The notes beneath the pieces are model-generated. The model ran no database searches. It saw nothing but the letters and a program-made list of their open reading frames with translations, and was not told the DNA's origin. This document shows positions 1 through 7,216 of a DNA stretch of 64,000 bases, piece after piece. Position numbers and translations under genes: made by a program. Source of the stretch: Burkholderia sp. MS389 (GTDB lineage Bacteria > Pseudomonadota > Gammaproteobacteria > Burkholderiales > Burkholderiaceae); contig NZ_CP045995.1 of NCBI RefSeq assembly GCF_016899425.1, forward strand, positions 2,480,001 to 2,544,000, written 5' to 3'. Position 1 is the stretch's first letter, and each line of letters begins with the position of its first letter.

Positions 1-89
1 CGGGCGGCGGCGCGCAGCCCGAGAAGGAAGCGCCGCGCGCGAAGGCGGCCAAACCGGCGAGAAAGACGACGCGCGCGAAGGCGCGATAA
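1..89 (+). CDS. C-terminal end of a Lys/Ala/Arg-rich protein (partial)
   Basis: Only the last 28 codons before a TAA at 87-89 lie in the window. The readable end is Gly-rich, then a basic Ala/Lys/Pro/Arg tail finishing KTTRAKAR. Such AK-rich tails occur on DNA- or RNA-binding proteins of high-GC bacteria, for example histone H1-like proteins and ribosome-associated factors, but no domain is visible here. The frame is the only one open to the left edge that ends in this tail, and its codon use fits the rest of the window. The product cannot be named. The gene is convergent with the FMN reductase gene on the other strand. Confidence 0.45.
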   Translation, partial: GGGAQPEKEAPRAKAAKPARKTTRAKAR

Positions 90-122
90 CGCCACGGCGC
101 ACGCGTTCAGCGTGTGGATCGC

Positions 123-695
123 TTATTGGTCGGCAGTCGGGTCGTCGATCGCCGTGCGCAGCGCGTGCAATGCTTCGACGAGTGCCGACGCGAACGGCGG
201 ATGTGCGGCGATGCCCGCCGCGTCGAGCTGGCTGCCGAGGATCGGCAGCGCGATCGATGCGGGCTCGACGATGCGCGCCGACATCACCGACAGCGTTTCG
301 CGCAGCGCCGCGTCCGCATGCGTCGCGCGCGGCGACGCGTTCAATACCGCGACCGGCTTGTCCACGACGGCCTCGCATCCCACGACCCAGTCCAGCGCGT
401 TTTTCATCACGCCCGTCACACCGTGCGCGTATTCGGGGCTCGCGATCAGGATGCCGTCGGCCGCGTTCAGGCGGTCGATCAGATCGCGCACCGCGACGGG
501 CGTCGGGTATTCGGCATCGGGATTGAACAGCGGGAATTCGCCGAGACGATCGAAGCGCGTGATGCGCATGCCGTGCGGTGCGACGCGCGCGGCTGCGTCG
601 AGCAATGCGGCGTTGTACGACTGCGCGCGCAGGCTGCCGCATAGCGCGACGATGTCGATGCGGCGCTGGGAAGCGGTTCGGGTTTCGTTGGCCAT
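123..695 (-). CDS. NADPH-dependent FMN reductase family oxidoreductase
   Basis: A 190-residue flavodoxin-fold protein of the SsuE/ChrR/YieF type. These enzymes use NAD(P)H to reduce FMN, quinones, chromate or azo compounds in the cytoplasm. GSLR at residues 20-23 is the phosphate-binding loop for FMN, and SPEYAHGVTGVMKNALDW further on is the family's SPEY(N) flavin-contact and dimer motif. I chose the ATG giving MANETRT; the open frame continues 26 codons upstream but only through low-complexity Ala/Arg sequence. It follows the GNAT-like gene on the same strand after a 52-base gap, so the two may be co-transcribed. The substrate cannot be told from sequence. Confidence 0.85.
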   Translation of the reverse strand: MANETRTASQRRIDIVALCGSLRAQSYNAALLDAAARVAPHGMRITRFDRLGEFPLFNPDAEYPTPVAVRDLIDRLNAADGILIASPEYAHGVTGVMKNALDWVVGCEAVVDKPVAVLNASPRATHADAALRETLSVMSARIVEPASIALPILGSQLDAAGIAAHPPFASALVEALHALRTAIDDPTADQ

Positions 696-747
696 CGCGG
701 AACGTGGGTAGGTGGCTCGCGCGGCGGCGGCGCGCGGCTCCGGCGAA

Positions 748-1452
748 TTATCGCATCGGTGCGTGAGCCACATGAGTCACGTGAGCCGCGTGAGCGACGA
801 GCCACGCGTGGCCGGCGCTCCGCACGGGATGTCGTTCGTGTTCGCTGCGCCGCACATTCGCGTTCGCATATTCGGCGGCATCGACGCCGGTCATCCCGAC
901 CGCACGCGCGAATTCTCCGATTCCCCACCCATTCCCGAGCAACAGCCGCCGCGTATGCAGCGCACCGTGCACGTCGTCGGCGACGGTTTCGCCGAGATAA
1001 CGCAGCGCGCGACCTTCGACATCGACGAAGCCATGCGCGTAATCCCGCGCGAGCGCCGTCCACAACTGCGCGGCGCCGACCGACTGGCGCGCGCCGCTGA
1101 TCAGACACAGGCCCGCGTCGAGCCCCCATCGATACAGCGTCGTCGCAAGGCCCTTGCGTTGGGCAGACCCGCGCAGCCGCGTATGCGGCGCGCGCAGGTA
1201 GCGGTCGGCGCGGCGCGGGAGTTCGGGAAGCCGGTTGAACACGGTATAGCCGGCGAGCTGGCGGGCCGCCGGATCCTCGACGTAAAGGAAGTATTCGCCG
1301 TCCGCTTCGCGGTGGCGGACGACCAGGCCCGAGCGGCCGAGCGCGACGGCCGGCAGTCCGTACAGGCGATGGCGCGGCTGATGCAGGCGGTCATAAAGGG
1401 TGTCGAGTTCGTCGTCGATGTCGTGTTGGGAATGCTGTACGTCGATACGCAT
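748..1452 (-). CDS. GNAT-like N-acyltransferase family protein
   Basis: A protein of 234 residues. The middle carries GSAQRKGLATTLYRW followed by a helix rich in small residues, which resembles GNAT motif A (Q/RxxGxG/A) that binds the acetyl-CoA pyrophosphate. The upstream beta-rich part (YFLYVEDPAARQLAGYTVF) fits the GNAT strand order. The last 30 or so residues are His/Ala-rich and resemble nothing I know, so the last codons may be poorly conserved. Start MRIDVQH is preferred, but an ATG nine codons upstream is also possible. A terminator-like hairpin lies directly upstream. The substrate is unknown, and the GNAT call is my inference from the motif. Confidence 0.6.
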   Translation of the reverse strand: MRIDVQHSQHDIDDELDTLYDRLHQPRHRLYGLPAVALGRSGLVVRHREADGEYFLYVEDPAARQLAGYTVFNRLPELPRRADRYLRAPHTRLRGSAQRKGLATTLYRWGLDAGLCLISGARQSVGAAQLWTALARDYAHGFVDVEGRALRYLGETVADDVHGALHTRRLLLGNGWGIGEFARAVGMTGVDAAEYANANVRRSEHERHPVRSAGHAWLVAHAAHVTHVAHAPMR

Positions 1453-1455
1453 GGC

Positions 1456-1477
1456 AAAAGGCGCCCGTCTCGGGCGC
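1456..1477 (-). terminator. Hairpin with T-run just upstream of the GNAT-like start
   Basis: GCGCCCG / CGGGCGC form a perfect 7-bp stem with a 3-base loop, and read on the minus strand they are followed by CTTTTG. This looks like a rho-independent terminator ending transcripts from the right. It ends only four bases before the ATG of the GNAT-like gene, so it could also act as a leader attenuator. Confidence 0.5.
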
Positions 1478-1520
1478 ATCGAGAAAGGGGTTCATGACAA
1501 TGGGGAAATAGAAATGGAAG

Positions 1521-1554
1521 CGGCCCCCGGGCTCGGCGAAGCGAGCCGGGGCCG
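1521..1554 (-). terminator. Terminator hairpin after the 28-residue membrane peptide gene
   Basis: CGGCCCCGGCTCG and CGAGCCCGGGGGCCG pair around a CTTCGC loop with one small bulge. On the minus strand the stem is followed by CTTCCATTTCTATTT. It begins right after the TGA of the small peptide gene, as expected for its own terminator. Confidence 0.6.
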
Positions 1555-1558
1555 CGAA

Positions 1559-1645
1559 TCAGCTGGGAATGTGCTGGAAACCGGCGGCGATCGCGGCGAG
1601 GCCCGCGATGCAGAGTGCGAACAGGATCAGGACTTTGTGGATCAC
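1559..1645 (-). CDS. 28-residue single-span membrane peptide
   Basis: A short frame beginning at GTG: (M)IHKVLILFALCIAGLAAIA and then AGFQHIPS. Residues 4-22 make one hydrophobic helix, so the product is probably a small inner-membrane peptide with a short polar tail. GTG is preceded by GAGGAAAGAGG, a strong Shine-Dalgarno sequence, and the stop runs straight into a terminator hairpin. That gives a complete expression unit despite the size. No function can be assigned. The reading frame continues upstream, but there it is Arg/Pro-rich and looks non-coding. Similar small hydrophobic peptides are common and usually unannotated. Confidence 0.6.
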   Translation of the reverse strand: MIHKVLILFALCIAGLAAIAAGFQHIPS

Positions 1646-2026
1646 GCCTCTTTCCTCTTGAATGCGCGGCGCCGACGGGCGGTGTCGCGGAGACGGTGAG
1701 CGGCGGGCACGGCCCGCACGGCCGTCGTGCGGGACGACGGTCGGCGTCCGGGCGACGGGCGCACGCGGACGGTCAGCACCATACGCGACGGGCAACGAGC
1801 GGGCAATCGGACTGGCGGAGAAAAGCGATGAAACGCGACGAATCGCGGTGTTTCGCGACAATTGGCCGCATGGGGCGCGTTGAAACGTCCGGAGATCCAC
1901 GCGAAAGCGCATCGTCAACCGGCAGCGCGCGTACGTGCAAACGTGTCGTTGCGGGGGCGAACGCCGCGACAGGTCGACATCCGCGCGGGGACAGGAGCGG
2001 CGTGGACGACCGCCCCGGTTGACGCG
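1646..2026. other. Intergenic stretch, no gene seen
   Basis: Both strands hold only Arg/Pro-rich shadow frames here. It must contain the promoter of the small membrane peptide gene. A CG-poor patch near 1800-1870 is a possible place, but no clear -35/-10 pair can be defended. Confidence 0.4.
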
Positions 2027-3310
2027 TCAGGCCGCCAGCCGCCCGCCGAACGCGCGCCGGATTCGCGCGAACAACCCGTGTTGCGCGATCCACTCCGCAT
2101 AAGCGCGATAGTCGGGATCGCGCATCAGGTGACGCTCTTCCGTCTTCGCGCGCGTGTAGTAGATCAGGTTGACCGCGACGAGCCCCGCGCAGTGCATGAG
2201 CCCGATCTGCCAGCCGAGCGGTTCGACGAACGGCACCGACACCATCCAGTACGACAGGTTCTTCGTGATGTACGCCGGATGCTTCGTGAAGCGGTACGGG
2301 CCCGACGTGATGATCCCGCGGTTGGTGAGGTTCGAGAACCGCAGCCCGAACGAGATCGTGCACAGCGCGTAGGTCAGCAGCAGCAGGATGATCGTCGTGC
2401 CCCAGATCACGCGCAGCGTCGGCGCCGACAGCAGCCAGTTGTCCCAGAACAGCGAGCCTTCGTAGCGGATGTAGTTGTTCGAGATCAGCGACCAGAACGG
2501 CTGGTAGCAGATCAGCGCGGCGACCCAGCCGAGCGTCGTCGGCTCGACGGTGCGCACGTGGCTGTCGAGGATGCGGAACGTGCACAGGTAGCCGACGGTG
2601 CCGAACATCAGGTCCATCGTGAACGACAGGTCGTACATGAACACGAAGGTCGCGATCGTCATCGGCGCATGCATCGCGTTCGCGAGCGACGCGCTCAGGT
2701 GATCGGCATCCTTCGACAGGTAGACGGTCATCAGCGGCAGGAAGAACGCCTTCACGCCCCAGCCGGCCAGCATCTCGCGCACCGGCTTCCAGCTCGCGGG
2801 CCGCGCGCGGCGGAACAGGAAGCGGCCCCACAGCAGATACGCGTCGTCGGTCTCGCGCTGGTGGCGGTCCATCCACGCGAAGTAGAACGGCGCGGCGACG
2901 ATCACGTACGGCGCGAGCGAGCGCAGCAGCGACCAGAACGGCAGGTAGAACGCGCCGTGGTATTCGGGCAGCAGCCAGTAGATCGCGCCGATACCTGCGT
3001 AGATCGACGTCAGCGCGCCGAGCCGCGTCGCCACGCGCGCGATGCCGAGCGGCCGGACGGCCTGCCGCGACAGCCCCGCGCTCGGGCGCAGGTAGACGCG
3101 CGAGATGAAGAGTTCGTGCAGCGCGATCGTGCCGATGATCGCGAGGCTCGCGATGACCGCGCGCGTGGCCGCGTCGAGAGCCGGGTGGTCGCGCGTGACC
3201 CACAGCGCGAAGAGTCCGGCCGCGATGCCGAGCAGGCCGGCGCGCAACGGCGTGGCGGAACGGGGTGGGCGGTCCGGGGCAGCGACGATGCCGTCGAGCG
3301 TGGAGTTCAT
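2027..3310 (-). CDS. Isoprenylcysteine carboxyl methyltransferase-like polytopic membrane protein
   Basis: A protein of 427 residues with about eight hydrophobic spans. The C-terminal third has GPYRFTKHPAYITKNLSYW and, further on, TEERHLMRDPDYRAY. These are the two conserved stretches of the ICMT/PEMT family, which bind S-adenosylmethionine at the membrane face (HPxY and the EERxL element). The N-terminal part is an extra multi-span region absent from short ICMT proteins. The likely role is SAM-dependent methylation of a lipid or hydrophobic substrate; bacteria have no prenylated CAAX proteins of the eukaryotic kind, so the natural substrate is unknown. The start MNSTLD has GAGG at suitable spacing. 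No partner gene is evident. Confidence 0.75.
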   Translation of the reverse strand: MNSTLDGIVAAPDRPPRSATPLRAGLLGIAAGLFALWVTRDHPALDAATRAVIASLAIIGTIALHELFISRVYLRPSAGLSRQAVRPLGIARVATRLGALTSIYAGIGAIYWLLPEYHGAFYLPFWSLLRSLAPYVIVAAPFYFAWMDRHQRETDDAYLLWGRFLFRRARPASWKPVREMLAGWGVKAFFLPLMTVYLSKDADHLSASLANAMHAPMTIATFVFMYDLSFTMDLMFGTVGYLCTFRILDSHVRTVEPTTLGWVAALICYQPFWSLISNNYIRYEGSLFWDNWLLSAPTLRVIWGTTIILLLLTYALCTISFGLRFSNLTNRGIITSGPYRFTKHPAYITKNLSYWMVSVPFVEPLGWQIGLMHCAGLVAVNLIYYTRAKTEERHLMRDPDYRAYAEWIAQHGLFARIRRAFGGRLAA

Positions 3311-3437
3311 GATCGGATCCTCGTAGGGATGAGGGCCGGCGCCCCCGCTTGGCGGGTGACGCCGGCCGTCGGCCGGGCTGTTTATGGATGCGCGCCCGGC
3401 CATTGGCCTGTCGTTCTGATACGTGTTGCGTTGACGC

Positions 3438-5405
3438 TTACTTCTTGGTGACGCCGCCCAGCAGACCGCCGAGCAGGTTCGTCACCGGCGACAGCAGGTT
3501 GCCGGTGCCGCTTGCGGTGCCGCCGCTCGTGCCGCCGGTCAGGCCGGTCACCACGGAGCCGCTGCCGCCCGGCGTCGTCACGGTGCCCGTTGCGCCGCCA
3601 GGGCTGACCGTGCCGATGGCGCCGGCCGAGCCGGCCGGCGTGCCCAGCGCACCCGTGAGCGTGCCGACCGGGCCGCTCGTCAGCACGCCGCCGAGCGTGC
3701 CGGACAGGTTGCCGCCCGGCGTCGTGACGGTGCCGGTGAGGCTCGCGCCGAGCGGCGTCAGCGAGTTGACGAGGTTGGTGACCGGCGCGAGCAGGCCGCC
3801 GACGCCTGCGCCGCTTGTCCCACTCGTCCCGCTGGTGCCGCCGGTGCCGCTCGAGCCGATGCTGCCGAGCGCACCCGTCACCGTGCCGAGCAGGCCGGTG
3901 ATCGGCGCGAGGGGGCCGCCGCTGGTACCGCTCGTGCCGCCTGAGCCGCTCGAGCTGCCGCCGCCGCCGAGTGCGCCCGTCAGCGAACCGAGCACGCCCG
4001 TGATCGGCGCGAGCGGATTGGTGCCGCTGCTGGAGCTGCCGCTGGACAGCAGGCCGCCGGCCGATGTCACCGTGTTGCCGAGCTGGGACACGCTGCTGCC
4101 GGCGCTCGTGCCGACCGGATTGCCGGTTGCGCCGCCGACCTGCGAACCGGCGAGGCCGAGGCCGCTGCCGAGCGTGCTCAGCAAGCCGCTGAGCGGGGCG
4201 CCGAGCAGGGTCGCGTTGCCGAGCGTCTGCGTGACGCCCGGCGTCGTGACGCCGCCGGTCAGCGTGTTCGTGATCGGGTTGATCACGCTGCCGAGCTGCG
4301 TCTCGAGTTGCTGCACCGGCGCGCTGTTCAGCGCCGTATTCAGCGCCGATGCGGTCGAGTTGACCGCGGTGCCGACCGTGTTGACGAGACTGCCGACGAG
4401 GGTCGTCGCCGGCGCGAGCGGCGACAGCGGACCGGTGCCGAGGCTCGTCACGGCATTGCCGAGGCTGTTGACCGCGCCGCCGGCGCCGGTCAGCAGGCCG
4501 GTGGTCGACGTGAGCGTCGGCCCGAGCGGGTTCGGCGACACGCCGATCGAACCGAGGCCGGCCGCGACGCCGTTGCCGAGCGATTGCACGCCGTTGCCGA
4601 GGCTGCTGACCGCGTTGCCGACGCTGTTGACCGTCGTCGCGTTCGTGCCGGGAATCTGCACGCCGCCGATCTGACTGCCGCCGTTCACGACCGTCGTGCC
4701 GAGCGCCGTCACGAGGTTGCCGGATTGCTGAAGGACATTGCCGAGGGGGGTGACGCTGGTGCCGGAGGTGCCCGAGGTGCCGGAAGTGCCGGACGTACCC
4801 GAGGTGCCGGACGTACCCGAGGTGCCGGAAGTGCCCGACGTGCCGGAAGTGCCCGAGGTGCCCGACGTGCCGGAGGTGCCGGAAGTACCCGAGGTGCCAG
4901 AGGTACCCGACGTACCGGAAGTACCCGACGTGCCAGAAGTACCCGAGGTGCCGGAAGTACCCGACGTACCGGAGGTGCCCGAGGTGCCGGAGGTGCCGGA
5001 AGTACCCGAGGTGCCAGAGGTACCCGACGTACCGGAAGTACCTGACGTGCCAGAAGTACCCGAGGTGCCGGAAGTACCCGACGTACCGGAGGTGCCCGAG
5101 GTGCCGGAGGTACCCGAGGTGCCAGAAGTACCCGAGGTGCCGGAAGTACCCGACGTACCGGAGGTGCCCGAGGTGCCGGAAGTACCCGACGTACCGGAAG
5201 TACCCGACGACCCCGAACTACCGCCGCCCGACGTCCCCGACGAACCGCCGCCCGACGTCCCGGAAGTCCCCGACGTGCCGCTTGTCCCGGACGTGCTCGG
5301 CTTGATGGTCGGCGTCGTCGGCCCATCGACCGAGCCGCAGCCGTACAGCGCGAGCAGTGACGAGACGGCCATCGTTACCGTCGTCTTCTTGATGAGAATG
5401 TGCAT
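3438..5405 (-). CDS. Collagen-like (Gly-Thr-Ser) triplet-repeat surface protein
   Basis: A 655-residue exported protein. Residues 1-23 are a signal sequence ending LALYGC, a lipobox-like site whose Tyr at -2 is unusual, so lipidation is likely but not certain. After a short linker comes a long run of Gly-Thr-Ser triplets, broken near its start by GGGSSG units. Gly-X-Y periodicity is the mark of bacterial collagen-like proteins, known in Burkholderia as the Bucl family. The C-terminal 400 or so residues are Gly/Leu/Thr/Val-rich with recurring LAPITGLLG and LGNAVTSLG units, as in the Burkholderia collagen 'middle' domain. ATG is preceded by GAGGCCAAC. It stands alone between a methyltransferase gene and a CMD-family gene. 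It probably forms a Thr/Ser-rich stalk at the cell surface; ligand unknown. Confidence 0.85.
   Translation of the reverse strand: MHILIKKTTVTMAVSSLLALYGCGSVDGPTTPTIKPSTSGTSGTSGTSGTSGGGSSGTSGGGSSGSSGTSGTSGTSGTSGTSGTSGTSGTSGTSGTSGTSGTSGTSGTSGTSGTSGTSGTSGTSGTSGTSGTSGTSGTSGTSGTSGTSGTSGTSGTSGTSGTSGTSGTSGTSGTSGTSGTSGTSGTSGTSGTSGTSGTSGTSGTSGTSGTSGTSGTSVTPLGNVLQQSGNLVTALGTTVVNGGSQIGGVQIPGTNATTVNSVGNAVSSLGNGVQSLGNGVAAGLGSIGVSPNPLGPTLTSTTGLLTGAGGAVNSLGNAVTSLGTGPLSPLAPATTLVGSLVNTVGTAVNSTASALNTALNSAPVQQLETQLGSVINPITNTLTGGVTTPGVTQTLGNATLLGAPLSGLLSTLGSGLGLAGSQVGGATGNPVGTSAGSSVSQLGNTVTSAGGLLSSGSSSSGTNPLAPITGVLGSLTGALGGGGSSSGSGGTSGTSGGPLAPITGLLGTVTGALGSIGSSGTGGTSGTSGTSGAGVGGLLAPVTNLVNSLTPLGASLTGTVTTPGGNLSGTLGGVLTSGPVGTLTGALGTPAGSAGAIGTVSPGGATGTVTTPGGSGSVVTGLTGGTSGGTASGTGNLLSPVTNLLGGLLGGVTKK
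4757..5297 (-). repeat. GTS-coding 9-bp tandem repeats with a 117-bp higher-order unit
   Basis: The tract is built from nine-base units, each one GGT/GGC-ACx-TCx triplet. Within it, 4881-4997 and 4998-5114 are two adjacent 117-base copies (39 codons) differing at only two positions, both silent. Before and after these the units are less regular. The pattern points to recent in-frame duplication, so repeat number should vary between strains. Confidence 0.9.
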
Positions 5406-5769
5406 GTTGGCCTCGACATTGGAAGTGTGTCCCAGCCTTCACTGCAAATTCCGCGCCACGGCGTGTTTCGCGAAACGGTGTCGCGATTTGTTGCGGGAAT
5501 CGGGGCTATCGATGCGATTTAAACGGAGGAATGGCGGTTTCGCGCGACAGGCGCGCGTGATCCCCGAACGTCGCGGCTGCGATGTTCCCGTAAGGCGCCG
5601 TAACGCGCGACGGGATGTTACGTAGCGTTCGACCGCACGTGACGCGCACGGCCGGGAACCGAGGCCCGCATCTTTGACGAAACGCGTCGTCCCGCCGAAC
5701 ATGACGCGAAACCCCCCGGCCGCCGGCGGCGGCGCAGCGGCCACGACTCCAGACCACGAGGACACCGAC

Positions 5770-6168
5770 ATGAGCGAACAGGACAGGGAATACGGCAAGG
5801 CGCGGCGCATCGACGTGATGGGCGAGGCGTTCGTCGAGCGCGCGATGAGCGATCTCGACGGATTCTCGCGCCCGCTGCAGGACTGGCTGAACGAGCATGC
5901 GTGGGGCAGCACGTGGCAGCGGGGCGGGATCGACCTGAAGACGCGCAGCCTGTGCACGTGCGCGATGCTGGCGGCGCTCGGCCGCAGCACGGAACTGAAG
6001 GGGCACATTCGCGGCGCGCTCAACAACGGCGCGAGCCTCGTCGAGATCCGCGAGGTATTGCTGCACAGCGCGCTGTATGCCGGCGCGCCGGCCGCGGTCG
6101 AGGCGTTTCGCAGCGCGCGCGAGGTGCTGTCGGAGCGCGGGTTGTCGCTACCCGACGACGAAGCCTGA
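5770..6168 (+). CDS. Carboxymuconolactone decarboxylase family protein (PcaC-like)
   Basis: An all-helical cytoplasmic protein of 132 residues. The core KTRSLCTCAMLAALGRSTEL, then GHIRGALNNGAS, EIREVLLHSALYAGAPAA matches the CMD family closely and is nearer to PcaC (gamma-carboxymuconolactone decarboxylase of the protocatechuate branch) than to AhpD, since the CxxC peroxidase pair is absent. The start MSEQDREYG follows CGAGGACACC. An open frame upstream is low-complexity and ignored. There are no other pca genes in the window, so a role in beta-ketoadipate degradation is not supported by context. It may act on another lactone or belong with the neighbouring Baeyer-Villiger operon, whose products are esters or lactones. 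Confidence 0.8.
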   Translation: MSEQDREYGKARRIDVMGEAFVERAMSDLDGFSRPLQDWLNEHAWGSTWQRGGIDLKTRSLCTCAMLAALGRSTELKGHIRGALNNGASLVEIREVLLHSALYAGAPAAVEAFRSAREVLSERGLSLPDDEA

Positions 6169-6202
6169 TTCCGTCGCGGCGTCGGCTGCCCGCCACGGAA
6201 TC
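6167..6202. terminator. Inverted repeat between convergent genes
   Basis: GATTCCGT at 6167-6174 and ACGGAATC at 6195-6202 form an 8-bp stem around a 20-base loop. It sits directly at the stop of the CMD gene and just before the converging hydrolase stop, so a bidirectional terminator is likely. There is no T-run on either side. Confidence 0.4.
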
Positions 6203-6225
6203 GGGCTGCGCTTCGCCGCCGCGAT

Positions 6226-7209
6226 CTACGCGATGCGCACGGGCTGCGCCGCCACGTCGACTGGCGCGGCGGCGACTTCGAGGAGCCAGTCGGCCGTCGC
6301 TTCGGGCATCGTGACCGGCAGCATGTGCCCGCCCTCGACCACCTTCAGCCGCACGCGCGCCGATTTCTTCGCGAGCGCATCGCCGTGCTCGCGCCAGTTC
6401 AGGATCGGATCGGCGTGGCCGTACAGCACGTCGACCGGCAGCGCGAGCTCCGCGTAGCGGCGCGTCATCGCGGGCAGGTCGACGGGCGCCGACAGCAGGT
6501 CCGTCGCCGTCGCGTAGAACACGTGCGGGCGCATCCCGAGCAGGCCGCCGCCCTTGGTGGGGAAGTCGCGCGGCACGTCCTCCGGCGCGAACACCTGGCG
6601 CACGGCCTGGCGGCCCGTCAGGATCGTCAGCGGGATCGCGAAGGTCCACGACACGAAACGGCGCACGAGCGGCGACGGCAGCATCAGCGGCTTGAACGGC
6701 GCGGGCGGCTCGGTCTGCTCGTGCGACAGCGGCGCGATCAGCGCGAGCCGGCTCACGCGGTCCGCATGGTTGAGGCCGACCGCGAGCGCGATCGCGCCGC
6801 CGAGCGAGTGGCCGACCAGCACGGGCTTGTCGAGCTGCAGCGCGTCGATGAACGCGGCGACCGTGCGGGCCTGCGCGAACACGTTCGCCTGCGAGGCCGC
6901 GCCGCGCAGCGAGCGGCCGGCGCCCGGGCGGTCGATCAGGATCACGCGATGCTGCTGCGCGAGCCGCGTGAGCGGCAGGTACGCGAAATTGCGCCATTGC
7001 CCCGCGAGCCCGTGGACGAACACGATCGGCGGGCCGTTGCCGTATTCGACGTAGTGGATACGATCGCCGTCGATGTCGACGAAGCGGCCTTCGGGCGGAA
7101 ACGCGCGCGTCACGCGACGGGCCACGTAGCCGGAAAACAGCGCGAGCGCGGCGAGTACCGCGACGACGCCGAGCAGCACGTTCTGGATCAGATGGAGCGT
7201 AGGAGTCAT
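6226..7209 (-). CDS. Membrane-anchored alpha/beta hydrolase
   Basis: A protein of 327 residues with one N-terminal hydrophobic span (about residues 8-30), then an alpha/beta hydrolase fold. VHG at 65-67 forms the oxyanion region, GHSLGG at 133-138 is the nucleophile elbow with Ser135, YGHADPI holds the acid Asp, and GGHMLP the catalytic His. It is the last gene of a three-gene operon, starting seven bases after the monooxygenase stop. After a Baeyer-Villiger oxidation the product is an ester or lactone, so hydrolysis is the natural next step. That link is inferred from context. A haloalkane or epoxide hydrolase role cannot be excluded. Confidence 0.8.
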   Translation of the reverse strand: MTPTLHLIQNVLLGVVAVLAALALFSGYVARRVTRAFPPEGRFVDIDGDRIHYVEYGNGPPIVFVHGLAGQWRNFAYLPLTRLAQQHRVILIDRPGAGRSLRGAASQANVFAQARTVAAFIDALQLDKPVLVGHSLGGAIALAVGLNHADRVSRLALIAPLSHEQTEPPAPFKPLMLPSPLVRRFVSWTFAIPLTILTGRQAVRQVFAPEDVPRDFPTKGGGLLGMRPHVFYATATDLLSAPVDLPAMTRRYAELALPVDVLYGHADPILNWREHGDALAKKSARVRLKVVEGGHMLPVTMPEATADWLLEVAAAPVDVAAQPVRIA

Positions 7210-7216
7210 GTCGGCC

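Noticed and set aside
1862-3451. 529-codon plus-strand frame
   Set aside because: Arg/His-rich shadow of the methyltransferase-like gene, which has membrane spans and family motifs on the minus strand.
4757-5297. CRISPR-like regular repeat array
   Set aside because: Repeats are nine-base coding units without unique spacers.
4738-5625. Plus-strand frame coding for Val-Pro-Glu/Asp repeats, antisense to the collagen-like gene
   Set aside because: It is open only because the nine-base repeat has no stop in that frame; it has no ribosome site, and the minus strand encodes a signal peptide and a known repeat family.
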